Shown here one piece after another: positions 25,277-33,775 of a stretch of DNA of 37,614 nucleotides. The notes under the pieces were generated by a model. It did no database searches and was not told the DNA's origin. It worked only from the letters and a program-made list of their open reading frames with translations. Source of the DNA: an uncultured Corynebacterium sp. (GTDB lineage: Bacteria > Actinomycetota > Actinomycetes > Mycobacteriales > Mycobacteriaceae); the NCBI GenBank assembly GCA_943914355.1, contig CALUBS010000022.1, positions 1 to 37,614 on the forward strand. The letters are read 5' to 3'. The position numbers and the translations under genes are program-made. Within the stretch, counting starts at the first letter, position 1. Each line of letters starts with the position of its first letter.

Positions 25277-26675
25277 CTATTCCTTGCGGCGGCCGCTGCG
25301 GAGAACGTGGCCGCGCAGGGGCTCGACGAGCGCGATGGCGAGGAAGGTCACCGCCCAGCCCACGGCGAGGAAGCTGAAGGAAATGAGGAGCCTCCCGGCG
25401 AGGTCGACGCCTTCCCCCAGACGATGCTCAAGAACATTATGCCGGCGATGCCGGCACCGAAGAGGAAACCGAAGATACTGAGCGCGACGATGGGGCCCAT
25501 CACGGCGAGGGTGTTCGTGCGGAATTGGAAGCGGCGCGGCACGCCCATCAGGTCGAGGGAGCGGATAAGTGCCTTGTCCTCGAAGGCTGATGATACTTGG
25601 CCGAGGAAGATGGACATGCTGGTCAGCGCGAAGCCGAAGAGCAAGGTCAGGACGACCCCGGTGGAGACGTCTCGGAACACGATGCCCGTTTCTTGTTCTT
25701 CTTTCATCGCGGTGGCAAGCGCATCGGTGCCATTGGGCGAGCCCATCAGGAAGCCGGCGAGGAAGCCGAAAAGCCGATGGCCGCGCTTTGCCGCCAGGCG
25801 CGGCGGGCGTTGGCGTTGACGCGTTGGCAGGCCACGAGGTGTGCGGTGCCGGGGAGCAAAGCCAAAAGGCGCGCGCCGATTTGCAGGAGGTAGGGCGCGA
25901 CCAGGTTGATGCTCATGATCACGGCGAAGAGCGGGACAGCCATGGAGATTTCGGGGGTACCAGATTGGCCTTTGAGCAGGACACCGCCGACGGTGACGAT
26001 GAGGAGGAAGGCGATGAGGCGCCACCATCGGAAAGCGGCGGGCATCTGGCATTTAGCCACGCCGAGGGGGCTAACGCGCACGCGCCACATGCCAGCAAGG
26101 GCCGCGGCGAGGGCGAGGAGGAAAAGGACTGCGGCCACCGCGAGGTATCCCCACCAGGGCAGGATGATTTCCTCGAAGGCGACGGGGCGGTCCTGGAATT
26201 TCACGTGCGTGAAGACGGGGGCGATGAGCACGCTGATGAGCCAGCCCAGCACTATACCGATAAGCGCTTGGATGCCGGTCTCGACGGCGGCCATACGCTC
26301 AACTTGGTGGGAGCTTAGGCCCAGAAGGCGGAGGGTGGACAGGCGCTGTTCCCTGCCGGAGGCGCCGAGGACGGCGGCCTGCGCGGTCAGGTTAAAGAGT
26401 GCGGGAACGATGAAGGCGCAGGCCATGAGCGCGAGGACGAACCAGGGCAGGAAGTAATTTTCCGGGTTTTCGCCGGCAGCGGCGCGCAGGGCAGGCACGG
26501 CGTCTTCTGGGTGATGGGCGCGCTGCCAGAACATCCAGGTGCCGCCGGCGACGAGGAAAGCGATGGCAGCGCCTAGCGTCAAGCTCACGATGGCGAGCAC
26601 GCTGACGATGCCGGCACCGGAGCGGGCGCGGACGGATTCGCGCTGGAGGCCGAGGACTAGGGTCGCGGTGTTCAT
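25277..26675 (-). pseudogene. FtsX-like ABC transporter permease with two one-base frameshifts
   Basis: A MacB/FtsX-type permease of about 466 residues if two missing bases are restored. The first 300 residues (MNTATLVLGLQRESVRARSG..., four or five membrane segments) run to AWRQSAAIGF. At AAAA (25769-25772, plus strand) the frame changes and continues FGFLAGFLMGSPNGTDAL. At CCCCC (25414-25418) it changes again to LAGRLLISFSFLAVGWAVTF and ends with TAG at 25279-25277. Both sites look like loss of one base from a homopolymer. The ATG overlaps the end of the ATPase gene by four bases, so the two form one exporter. Protein similarity is preserved on both sides of each shift, so error or recent slippage is more likely than old decay. 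Confidence 0.82.
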
Positions 26676-27367
26676 GGCTGCACCCCTAGGCGGCGGTCAT
26701 CGTGAATGATGCCGTCGCGGATTTCCACGCGGCGTTGCATCCAGTCCGCCACCTTGGGGTCATGGGTGACCATGACCAGGCTGGCGCCGGATTGGCGCAC
26801 GGTGGTGGTCAGCATCTGCATGACCTCGTGGCCGGTTGCCTGGTCGAGGGCACCGGTGGGTTCATCGGCAAAGACGACGCCGGGGTTGGCCACGAGGGCG
26901 CGGGCGATGGTCACGCGCTGGGCTTGGCCGCCGGAGACTTGGGCGGGGCGGCGCTCCGCGAGATCGCCGAGCCCCAGCTGGTCGAGCAGTGACAGCGCCT
27001 TCGTGCGGGCCGCGCGCCGGCCCATGCCGTTGAGCATCGCGGGCAGCGCCACGTTGTCCAGGTTGGTCAGTTCCGGGAGCAGCTGGCCGTCTTGGAAGAC
27101 GAAGCCGAAGTGGCGGAGGCGGGTGCGGGAGCGGGCGGCATCGGAAAGCGTGGAGATGTTTTCGTCACCGAAGCGGACGCTGCCGTCGGTGGGCGTGAGC
27201 ACGCCGGACATGCAGTGCAGCAGCGTGGATTTGCCGGAGCCGGAGGGCCCCATGATGGCGACGAGCTCACCTGGGGTGATGTTCAGAGTAATGCCGGCCA
27301 GCACGGGGCCGCCGCCAAAATCCTTCGTGATGTCGTGGAGGGAAAGTGTCTGTGTCATGCTGTTCAT
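26672..27367 (-). CDS. ABC transporter ATP-binding protein (MacB/LolD type)
   Basis: A 231-residue ATPase with Walker A GPSGSGKST (40-48), a Q-loop in FVFQDGQLLPEL, the signature VSGGQ (144-148), Walker B VVFADEPT (164-171) and the VTHDP switch histidine. The FADEPTGALD form is typical of MacB/LolD/FtsE-like exporters that pair with FtsX-type permeases. It could also start at the second Met (27358). It lies upstream of its permease and is divergent from a two-component system about 100 nt away, the usual layout of peptide- or antibiotic-sensing export modules. The substrate is not evident. Confidence 0.9.
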   Translation of the reverse strand: MNSMTQTLSLHDITKDFGGGPVLAGITLNITPGELVAIMGPSGSGKSTLLHCMSGVLTPTDGSVRFGDENISTLSDAARSRTRLRHFGFVFQDGQLLPELTNLDNVALPAMLNGMGRRAARTKALSLLDQLGLGDLAERRPAQVSGGQAQRVTIARALVANPGVVFADEPTGALDQATGHEVMQMLTTTVRQSGASLVMVTHDPKVADWMQRRVEIRDGIIHDDRRLGVQP

Positions 27368-27467
27368 TTCACCGTGCCGGGCGCGCTATTCCTACAGCGC
27401 TAAGGATACTTTCCAGGTAGTGCTAGCTTTACCACTGCCCGGGGCGCGCGCGATTAGGCTTGGGGGC

Positions 27468-28168
27468 GTGTTTTTTTCAGCAAGAAGCAGGCCACCAGCA
27501 ATGAGGAGCGGCAGGCGCGGGTCATCGCAGAGCTGACGGCTTCGCGCCGCGCGATTGCGGATGCCTACGAGGTAGAGCGCGCCCGCATCGAGCGAGACCT
27601 GCACGATGGCGCGCAGCAATATTTGGTGGCGGCAAGCATGAAGCTCGGTGAGGCCCTGCTGGATGCCACCGGCGCCGAGGCCGAGTTGCTCACCGCCGCC
27701 AAGCAGGACGTGGATCGCGGCCTGCGTTCGCTGCGCGCGACGGTGCACGGCATTCACCCGCAGGTCCTCCAGGATCACGGTTTGGTGGCCGCGCTTGCCG
27801 ATGCCGCCTCCGCCCACGGCCCCCACGTCAGCGTCTACGCCCCACACCCGTTGCCGCGGCTTTCCGCCAGCGTGCTGGCCTGCGGTTATTTCTTCGGCGC
27901 CGAGGCGCTGACCAATGCCGCGAAGCACGCGCCCGGCGCGCCGGTTTCGGTGCTCATCACCTCGGATGCAGCGCTGCGTATTTCGGTGGTGGATGAGGGT
28001 CCTGGCGGGGCGCGGGTGGAGCCGGGGCGCGGGTTGGCCGGCATGGCCGAGCGGCTGACGGCTTTTGGCGGGGAGATGTCACTGTCCTCGCCGGAGGGCG
28101 GACCGACGCGGGTAAGGTGCACGATTCCGCTCCTTTTGGAGCGCGGGCAGACGGGAGTATCAGCATGA
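27468..28168 (+). CDS. Sensor-less histidine kinase (HisKA_3/HATPase), start frame displaced
   Basis: A short NarL-partner kinase of about 233 residues. The phospho-acceptor motif is ERDLHDGAQQ with His46 (numbering from the GTG at 27468). The ATPase part has the N-box EALTNAAKHA, DEGPGGA and GRGLAGMAERL. No membrane segment or input domain precedes the dimerisation helix. The intact frame runs upstream only to a TAG at 27455-27457 and lacks a good start. A GTG at 27468, 7 nt after TAGGCT (leaderless), would be in frame if the T-run 27471-27477 had eight Ts instead of seven. The stop overlaps the regulator's start as ATGA. Confidence 0.75.
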
Positions 28169-28833
28169 GTGGATTGAGGATTGTGATTGCGGATGACTCC
28201 GCGATCCTGCGCGAGGGGCTTGCCGGGCTCTTGGAACGCCGCGGCCACGAGATTGTGGGCAGAGCGGGGACGGCGGTGGAGCTGGAGGGGGTCATCGGCA
28301 AGCTGAGTGCCCAGTTGCCGGATGTGGTGATTACGGATGTGCGCATGCCGCCGGAGATGGGCGATGATGGGCTGAAGGCGGCGGTGGCACTGCGCCGCGC
28401 TTATCCGGGCCTGCCGGTGATGGTGTTATCGCAGTACGTGGCACCGGCGTATGCGGTGGCGCTGTTTGATTCCCCGGATGCGGGCACCGGGTACCTGCTC
28501 AAGGATCGCGTCTCTGAGGTGCGCGATTTCCTGGCCAGCCTGGAAGTGGTGGCCCAGGGCGGCACGGTCATCGATCCGACGGTGGCGCAGGCACTCATGC
28601 GCTCCGGGCGCAGCGGGTTGGGCGAGCTCAGCCCGCGCGAGCGCGAGGTCCTGGAGCTGATGTCACGCGGGAAATCCAATAAGGACATCGCCGCCGAGCT
28701 GGTGCTCTCGAATGCTGCGGTGGCCAAGCACGTCTCCAATATCTTTACCAAGCTGCGCCTGGACCCCAGCGAGGATAACCGCCGCGTAAAGGCGATTTTG
28801 CAGTACCTGTCCGCGGCCACCTACGGCGGCTAG
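28165..28833 (+). CDS. Response regulator, NarL/LuxR family
   Basis: A 222-residue two-domain regulator. The receiver has the acidic pair Asp10/Asp11, the phospho-acceptor Asp58 in VVITDVRMP, and Lys113 in LLKDR. The output domain (about 155-197) is a LuxR-type helix-turn-helix: LSPREREVLELMSRGKSNKDIA, then VAKHVSNIFTKL. The ATG overlaps the kinase stop by four bases. The divergent ABC exporter is the likely target, inferred from position. Confidence 0.92.
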   Translation: MSGLRIVIADDSAILREGLAGLLERRGHEIVGRAGTAVELEGVIGKLSAQLPDVVITDVRMPPEMGDDGLKAAVALRRAYPGLPVMVLSQYVAPAYAVALFDSPDAGTGYLLKDRVSEVRDFLASLEVVAQGGTVIDPTVAQALMRSGRSGLGELSPREREVLELMSRGKSNKDIAAELVLSNAAVAKHVSNIFTKLRLDPSEDNRRVKAILQYLSAATYGG

Positions 28834-28844
28834 CGCGCGGCACG

Positions 28845-28850
28845 TAGACT
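28845..28850 (+). promoter_or_regulatory. Leaderless -10 box of the rhodanese gene
   Basis: TAGACT at 28845-28850 lies 7 nt before the ATG at 28858, so transcription would start at or next to the start codon. No ribosome site is present, which agrees with a leaderless mRNA. Confidence 0.5.
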
Positions 28851-28857
28851 GCGGGGT

Positions 28858-29154
28858 ATGAAAAACGTACAACCCACCGAAGTTCCAGCAGGCGCGCAGC
28901 TTATCGATGTGCGCGAAAACGACGAATGGGCCACCGTACACGCGCAGGGTGCGACCCATATTCCGATGAGTGAGATAACGGGTCGCATCCAGGAAATCGA
29001 CCCGGACCGCGATATTTATGTGATTTGCCACCTAGGCGGGCGCAGCGCGCAGGTGTGCCAATATTTGGAGAACTCCCTGGGCTGGGATGTTATTAACGTC
29101 GAGGGCGGCACCAACCAGTGGGAGGCGGATGGCCTGCCCGTCGTCCGCGATTAA
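28858..29154 (+). CDS. Single-domain rhodanese-like sulfurtransferase
   Basis: A 98-residue single rhodanese domain. The active loop CHLGGRS has Cys57 as sulfur acceptor, preceded by IDVREnDEW and HIPMSEI typical of the fold. Such proteins carry persulfide sulfur in the cytoplasm. No specific partner gene is adjacent. The ATG directly follows a leaderless promoter, so it is probably transcribed alone, separate from the response regulator 24 nt upstream. Confidence 0.9.
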   Translation: MKNVQPTEVPAGAQLIDVRENDEWATVHAQGATHIPMSEITGRIQEIDPDRDIYVICHLGGRSAQVCQYLENSLGWDVINVEGGTNQWEADGLPVVRD

Positions 29155-29179
29155 TTGGCCTTTACCCATCTTTTGAGAT

Positions 29180-29185
29180 TATGAT
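29180..29185 (+). promoter_or_regulatory. Leaderless -10 box of the MarR-NRPS unit
   Basis: TATGAT at 29180-29185 is a near-consensus -10 hexamer 6 nt before the ATG at 29192, consistent with leaderless initiation. It probably drives both the MarR gene and the peptide synthetase, which starts 2 nt after MarR ends. Confidence 0.5.
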
Positions 29186-29191
29186 GATGGT

Positions 29192-29650
29192 ATGGCTTCC
29201 ACTAATAATTCTGGCATACCAACCTCCCTGCTCGAATCCCCATCCTTCCAGCTAGAGCGCCTGCGCCGTCGTACCCGCGATGGCGTCGAGGTAGCTCTGC
29301 AGACCAAGCAGACCACCATCCGCGAGTTCTGGGTGCTCACCTGCCTCGTGGAGGCGGATGCCGCCTCCCAGTCCTTCCTGTCTGATACCTTGGCCATCGA
29401 CGCCTCCGACATGGTGCGGCTTATTGATGCCCTCGAGGAGCGCGGCTGGGCCAAGCGCGAGCGCGATCCCAAGGACCGCCGCCGTCAAATCGTGGCCTGC
29501 ACCAAGAAGGGCACCAAGACCTACAAGGACTTGGCGGAGCTCGTCGCCAATGCCGAGGATGACGCGCTCGACGTATCCACCAATAAGCAGCTCAAGCACC
29601 TGCGCAAGCTGGCTAAGGCCATCATCGCCGCGGACGAGGACGAGGCATAA
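29192..29650 (+). CDS. MarR-family transcriptional regulator
   Basis: A 152-residue winged-helix protein. The recognition region is SQSFLSDTLAIDASDMVRLIDALEERGWAKRERDPKDRRRQIV, with the Asp-Arg-Arg-Arg wing typical of MarR proteins; helices at both ends form the dimer interface. The gene ends 2 nt before the large synthetase gene, so it is likely the local regulator of that gene and perhaps of itself, responding to a small ligand. No clear palindromic operator was found in the short upstream region. Confidence 0.88.
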   Translation: MASTNNSGIPTSLLESPSFQLERLRRRTRDGVEVALQTKQTTIREFWVLTCLVEADAASQSFLSDTLAIDASDMVRLIDALEERGWAKRERDPKDRRRQIVACTKKGTKTYKDLAELVANAEDDALDVSTNKQLKHLRKLAKAIIAADEDEA

Positions 29651-29652
29651 GG

Positions 29653-32600
29653 ATGGACGAACCCGAAGAGTGTAGTAGTCCTAATTTAGATCTTCCCAGC
29701 GTCCCGCAGCAGTATCTCCTGCGCGATCTAGCCCCGCGCCCGCGCACGTTGTGGGACATTATTACCACCACGGCTGAGATCCATCCGGAAGCCGCCGCGC
29801 TTGACGATGGCGAGATCATCACCTACGCCGAACTCGTCCACGAGGTCCAACTGTGGGCCGCAGAGCTGCACGTCAATGGCGTGCGCCGGGGCGATCGCAT
29901 CGGCATCCGGATGACCTCCGGCAAGCGGGATCTTTACCTCGCCATCCTGTCCACCCTGGCCGCCGGTGCGGCCTACGTGCCGGTGGACGCGGACGATCCG
30001 GATGAGCGCGCGGAGATGGTCTTTGGTGAGGCCGATATTGATGGCCTGTTTAGTGATGACGGCTTCCGCTTCCTGCGCGAAACCCCGCGCCACGCGGCAG
30101 AGGGCGTCAAGGCCCCGCGGCCAGAAGATACCGCGTGGATCATCTTTACCTCCGGTTCCACGGGCAAGCCGAAGGGCGTGGCCGTAAGCCACCGCTCTGC
30201 GGCTGCCTTCGTGGACGCGGAGGCCAGCCTCTTCCTCATCGATCACCCCCACGGCCCGCTTGGCCCGGAAGACCGCGTGCTGGCTGGGCTTTCCGTTGCC
30301 TTCGACGCATCCTGCGAAGAAATGTGGCTGGCCTGGGGCCACGGCGGCTGCTTGGTCCCGGCTCCGCGTTCCTTGGTGCGCTCCGGTATGGACCTTGGTC
30401 CATGGCTGATTCGCCGCGATATCACCGTCGTCTCCACGGTCCCTACCCTGGCGGGCCTGTGGCCTGCGGAGGCGCTGGATAATATCCGCCTGCTCATCGT
30501 CGGCGGCGAGGCCTGCTCCCAAGAATTGGTGGACCGCCTGGCCACCGAGGACCGCGAGATGTGGAATACCTACGGCCCTACGGAGGCCACGGTAGTCGCT
30601 TGTGCGCAACGGATGATTCCGGGGCGGACGGTTTCGATCGGGTTGCCGCTGAATGGGTGGGATTTGGTGGTCATCGATAAGCAGGGCCAACCCGTTGGCC
30701 TGGGCGAGACCGGCGAATTGGTCATCGGTGGCGTGGGTCTGGCCAGCTACTTGGACCCACAGAAGGATGCGGAGAAGTACGCGCCGCTCGAATCCATGGG
30801 CTGGCAGCGCGCCTACCGCACCGGCGACCACGTGCGCCTGGAAGAAGACGGCCTGTACTTTGTAGGCCGCGTGGATGACCAGGTAAAGATTGGCGGGCGC
30901 CGCATTGAGCTGGGTGAGGTCGACGCAAATGTCGCCGCGCTGGATAACGTCTACAACTCCGCCGTGGCCGTGCAAAAGACCCCCGGCGGTGAATCCGTGC
31001 TGGTGGGGTACGTCTCGCTGGAGGATGAGGCGCGCGGATTTAACCACGGCGTGGCCCACGAACGCCTGGCGGAAACCATGCCCGCGGCGCTGGTCCCGCG
31101 CATCTGCGTGATGGATGAGCTTCCGGTGCGCACCTCCGGCAAGGTGGATAAGAAGGCGCTGCCGTGGCCGCTGCCTGGCGTCGGCGTGGAATCGACCACG
31201 CTGACAGAAACCGAGAAGTGGCTGGCCGAGCTCTGGGTCGAGACCCTCGGTGTATCCGTGGAGGATGAGAACGCCGATTTCTTTGACCTCGGCGGCACCT
31301 CACTTGCCGCTGCAACGCTGGTGGGCCACATCCGCGATCGCTACCCCACCGTGGCCGTGCGCGATCTCTATGACCACCCGCGGCTAGGTTCGCTGGCAGA
31401 GCTCATCGCCGGCGCCGAACCGCGCCCAAAGGCGGAGCAACAAGCACCGCTGCGCGAGGTCACCCCCGTGGGCGCGAAGACCCGCGTGGCCCAAACTCTG
31501 CTACAGATCCCCGCCATGACGCTGGCGGCGACTACCTGGCTGGGCTGGCTCATGCTGGGCTCGACCGTGGCCTCTGCCTTGGGCGTGGAGTGGGCGCAGT
31601 CCTTCCCGTGGTGGCTGGTCATTGCGCTGGTGCTCATCTTTGCCACGCCGCTGGGGCGCATCCCCATCGGTGGCTTTGGCGCGCGCCTGATTACCGCCGG
31701 CATCACGCCCGGCGATTACCCGCGCGGTGGTTCGACCCACCTGCGCATTTGGGCCGCGGAGCGGTGGGCCGATGCTTCCGGATCGCGCTCTATTGCCGGT
31801 GCCACCTGGGTCAATAACTACGCCCGGGCCCTGGGCGTGAAGATGAAGCGCGGCGTGGACCTGCACTCGCTGCCACCGGTGACGGGCCTGCTCACCCTGG
31901 GCAAGCACGCCGCGGTGGAACCGGAGGTCGATCTCACCGGCTACTGGCTGGACGGCGACGTCCTCCACGTCGGCGCCATCGACATCAAGGAAGGCGCCCG
32001 CGTGGGTGCGCGCTCTACCCTGCTGCCTGGCACCGTGGTGGGCAAGTACGCCCACGTGGAGGCGGGTTCCACCGTCACCGGCCGCAAGAAAATCAAGGAC
32101 GGCCAGCGCTGGTCCGGCTCACCCGCCAAGAAGGTGGGCCGCTCCAAGCACCGCTTCCCCTCCAAGCCGCCGAAGCGCCGCCCCTGGTGGGTGGCCATTT
32201 ACGGTGCGACCTCTCTCTTCCTGGCCGCGCAGCCGCTCATCGCGCTGCTTATAGGCGCCATCGTGGATTTAGCACTGGTGCATTCCACCTCCGGCAACCG
32301 CTTCATCGGCGCGGTGCTTTTCGCTCCCCTTGCGGCGCTTGCAGCCTTTGCCACCTACATGCTGCAGACCTGGCTGGGCGTGCGCATCCTGTCCATCGGC
32401 ATCTCACCCGGAGTGAATCCGGTGCGCTCTGCCGCCGGCTGGCGCCTGTGGGCCATCGAGCGCCTCATGGATGAGGCCCGTACGCAGCTCTTCCCGCTCT
32501 ACGCCTCGCAGCTGACCCCGCGATGGCTGCGCGCTTTGGGCGCGCGCATTGGCAAGGACGTGGAGATTTCCACCGCCGTGATGATCCCCGCGCTCACGGA

Positions 32601-33576
32601 TGTCAAAGACGGCGCGTTCCTTGCCGATGACACCATGATCGGCGGCTATGAGCTCGGCGGCGGCTGGATTCACTCCGGCGAGGCCAAGGTGGGCAAGCGC
32701 TCCTTCGTGGGCAACTCCGGAATTACCGCACCTGGGCGCAAGCTTTCCAAGAACTCGCTGGTCGCGGTGCTGTCCTCCACGCCGAAGAAGACCAAGTCCG
32801 GCGCCAACTGGTGGGGGTCCCCGCCAGAGCGCATGCGGCGCGTTACCGCGCAGATCGATGCCCCCGCTGAGTCCGCCGAGGCTCTGACCTATAACCCGGG
32901 GTTCAAGCTCAAGGCCGCCCGCGGCATCGTGGAAACCATGCGCCTGCTCGCGCCGATGTTCTCGGCCATGCTGCTCGCCGCCACCCTGGGGACGCTGTAT
33001 TACCTGCTTGCCGATGTCGGCTTCCTCACCACCTGGGCCCTTTCCGGCCTCGTGCTCATGGCGATGGGCGCCATCGCCATGGCCGTGACCATCGCCGTGA
33101 AGTGGATCTGCGTGGGCAGGCATAGCGCGGCCGACCACCCGCTGTGGAGCGTATTCGTGTGGCTCAATGAGCTACAAGATACCTTCGTGGAGGTCGTCGC
33201 CGCCCCGTGGTTCTTCCAGCACACCTACGGCACAGGAGAGATCAACCTGGGCCTGCGGGGGCTGGGTGTGGACATCGGCAAGGGCGCCTGGATCGATTCC
33301 TACTGGTTCCCAGAAACCGATCTCTGCCACGTCGGCGCCGGTGCCTCCGTGGGCCCCGGTACCGTGGTGCAAACCCACCTATTCCAGGATCGCGTGATGA
33401 GCCTGGATACCGTCACCATCGAGGCCGGCTCCACGCTCGCCTCCCACTCGGTGGCGCTGCCCGCCTCGCTCATTGGTGAATCCAGCACCGTCGGCCCCGG
33501 TTCGCTGGTCATGCGCGGTGACCGCGTCCCCGCCAATGCCACCTGGCAGGGCAACCCCATCGAGCCGTGGGGATAA
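29653..33576 (+). CDS. Pls/PosA-type membrane-bound non-ribosomal peptide synthetase
   Basis: A 1307-residue single-module synthetase. The adenylation domain (about 35-505) has IIFTSGSTGKPKGV (163-176), NTYGPTEATV (305-314), YRTGDH (388-393) and the catalytic Lys497 in SGKVDK. A carrier domain follows, DFFDLGGTSL with Ser550. The rest has six predicted membrane segments (about 616-643, 652-668, 846-872, 885-908, 1098-1120, 1125-1150). Three soluble units (about 680-835, 915-1070, 1155-1305) have left-handed-helix, acyltransferase-like repeats. This is the layout of epsilon-poly-lysine synthetase and relatives, which link one amino acid into a short homopolymer without a standard condensation domain. 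The monomer cannot be read by eye. AAGG abuts the ATG; coupling to marR is likely. Confidence 0.9.
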   Translation: MDEPEECSSPNLDLPSVPQQYLLRDLAPRPRTLWDIITTTAEIHPEAAALDDGEIITYAELVHEVQLWAAELHVNGVRRGDRIGIRMTSGKRDLYLAILSTLAAGAAYVPVDADDPDERAEMVFGEADIDGLFSDDGFRFLRETPRHAAEGVKAPRPEDTAWIIFTSGSTGKPKGVAVSHRSAAAFVDAEASLFLIDHPHGPLGPEDRVLAGLSVAFDASCEEMWLAWGHGGCLVPAPRSLVRSGMDLGPWLIRRDITVVSTVPTLAGLWPAEALDNIRLLIVGGEACSQELVDRLATEDREMWNTYGPTEATVVACAQRMIPGRTVSIGLPLNGWDLVVIDKQGQPVGLGETGELVIGGVGLASYLDPQKDAEKYAPLESMGWQRAYRTGDHVRLEEDGLYFVGRVDDQVKIGGRRIELGEVDANVAALDNVYNSAVAVQKTPGGESVLVGYVSLEDEARGFNHGVAHERLAETMPAALVPRICVMDELPVRTSGKVDKKALPWPLPGVGVESTTLTETEKWLAELWVETLGVSVEDENADFFDLGGTSLAAATLVGHIRDRYPTVAVRDLYDHPRLGSLAELIAGAEPRPKAEQQAPLREVTPVGAKTRVAQTLLQIPAMTLAATTWLGWLMLGSTVASALGVEWAQSFPWWLVIALVLIFATPLGRIPIGGFGARLITAGITPGDYPRGGSTHLRIWAAERWADASGSRSIAGATWVNNYARALGVKMKRGVDLHSLPPVTGLLTLGKHAAVEPEVDLTGYWLDGDVLHVGAIDIKEGARVGARSTLLPGTVVGKYAHVEAGSTVTGRKKIKDGQRWSGSPAKKVGRSKHRFPSKPPKRRPWWVAIYGATSLFLAAQPLIALLIGAIVDLALVHSTSGNRFIGAVLFAPLAALAAFATYMLQTWLGVRILSIGISPGVNPVRSAAGWRLWAIERLMDEARTQLFPLYASQLTPRWLRALGARIGKDVEISTAVMIPALTDVKDGAFLADDTMIGGYELGGGWIHSGEAKVGKRSFVGNSGITAPGRKLSKNSLVAVLSSTPKKTKSGANWWGSPPERMRRVTAQIDAPAESAEALTYNPGFKLKAARGIVETMRLLAPMFSAMLLAATLGTLYYLLADVGFLTTWALSGLVLMAMGAIAMAVTIAVKWICVGRHSAADHPLWSVFVWLNELQDTFVEVVAAPWFFQHTYGTGEINLGLRGLGVDIGKGAWIDSYWFPETDLCHVGAGASVGPGTVVQTHLFQDRVMSLDTVTIEAGSTLASHSVALPASLIGESSTVGPGSLVMRGDRVPANATWQGNPIEPWG

Positions 33577-33591
33577 CCTACGCAAACACCA

Positions 33592-33640
33592 AACCCCGGC
33601 TTTAGACCGACCACCACAAAGTCAATCTAAAGCCGGGGTT
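33592..33640 (+). terminator. Perfect 15-bp hairpin after the peptide synthetase
   Basis: aaccccggctttaga (33592-33606) and tctaaagccggggtt (33626-33640) pair at all 15 positions around a 19-nt loop, beginning 15 nt after the synthetase stop. A T-run is lacking (ctgtaag follows), so termination is likely but not classical. The loop contains gaccaccac, which recurs at 33684-33692. Confidence 0.6.
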
Positions 33641-33706
33641 CTGTAAGCAAAAGACCCCTCCTCAGCCAAGCCGCTGAACGGTTGACCACCACGAGAAGGG
33701 GAATAC

Positions 33707-33721
33707 TATACCGAGTATAAT
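33707..33721 (+). promoter_or_regulatory. TATAAT promoter element overlapped by a palindrome
   Basis: TATAAT (33716-33721) is a consensus -10 box about 55 nt before the Abi-like gene. It overlaps the palindrome TATAC-cga-GTATA (33707-33719), which could be an operator. No good -35 box lies at 16-18 bp; a TTGACC at 33682-33687 is 28 bp away. Confidence 0.4.
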
Positions 33722-33775
33722 CGGACGCGGCCCCTCAATCAAAAATATTTTTAAAGAGCCCTTAAGTTGGTAGCC

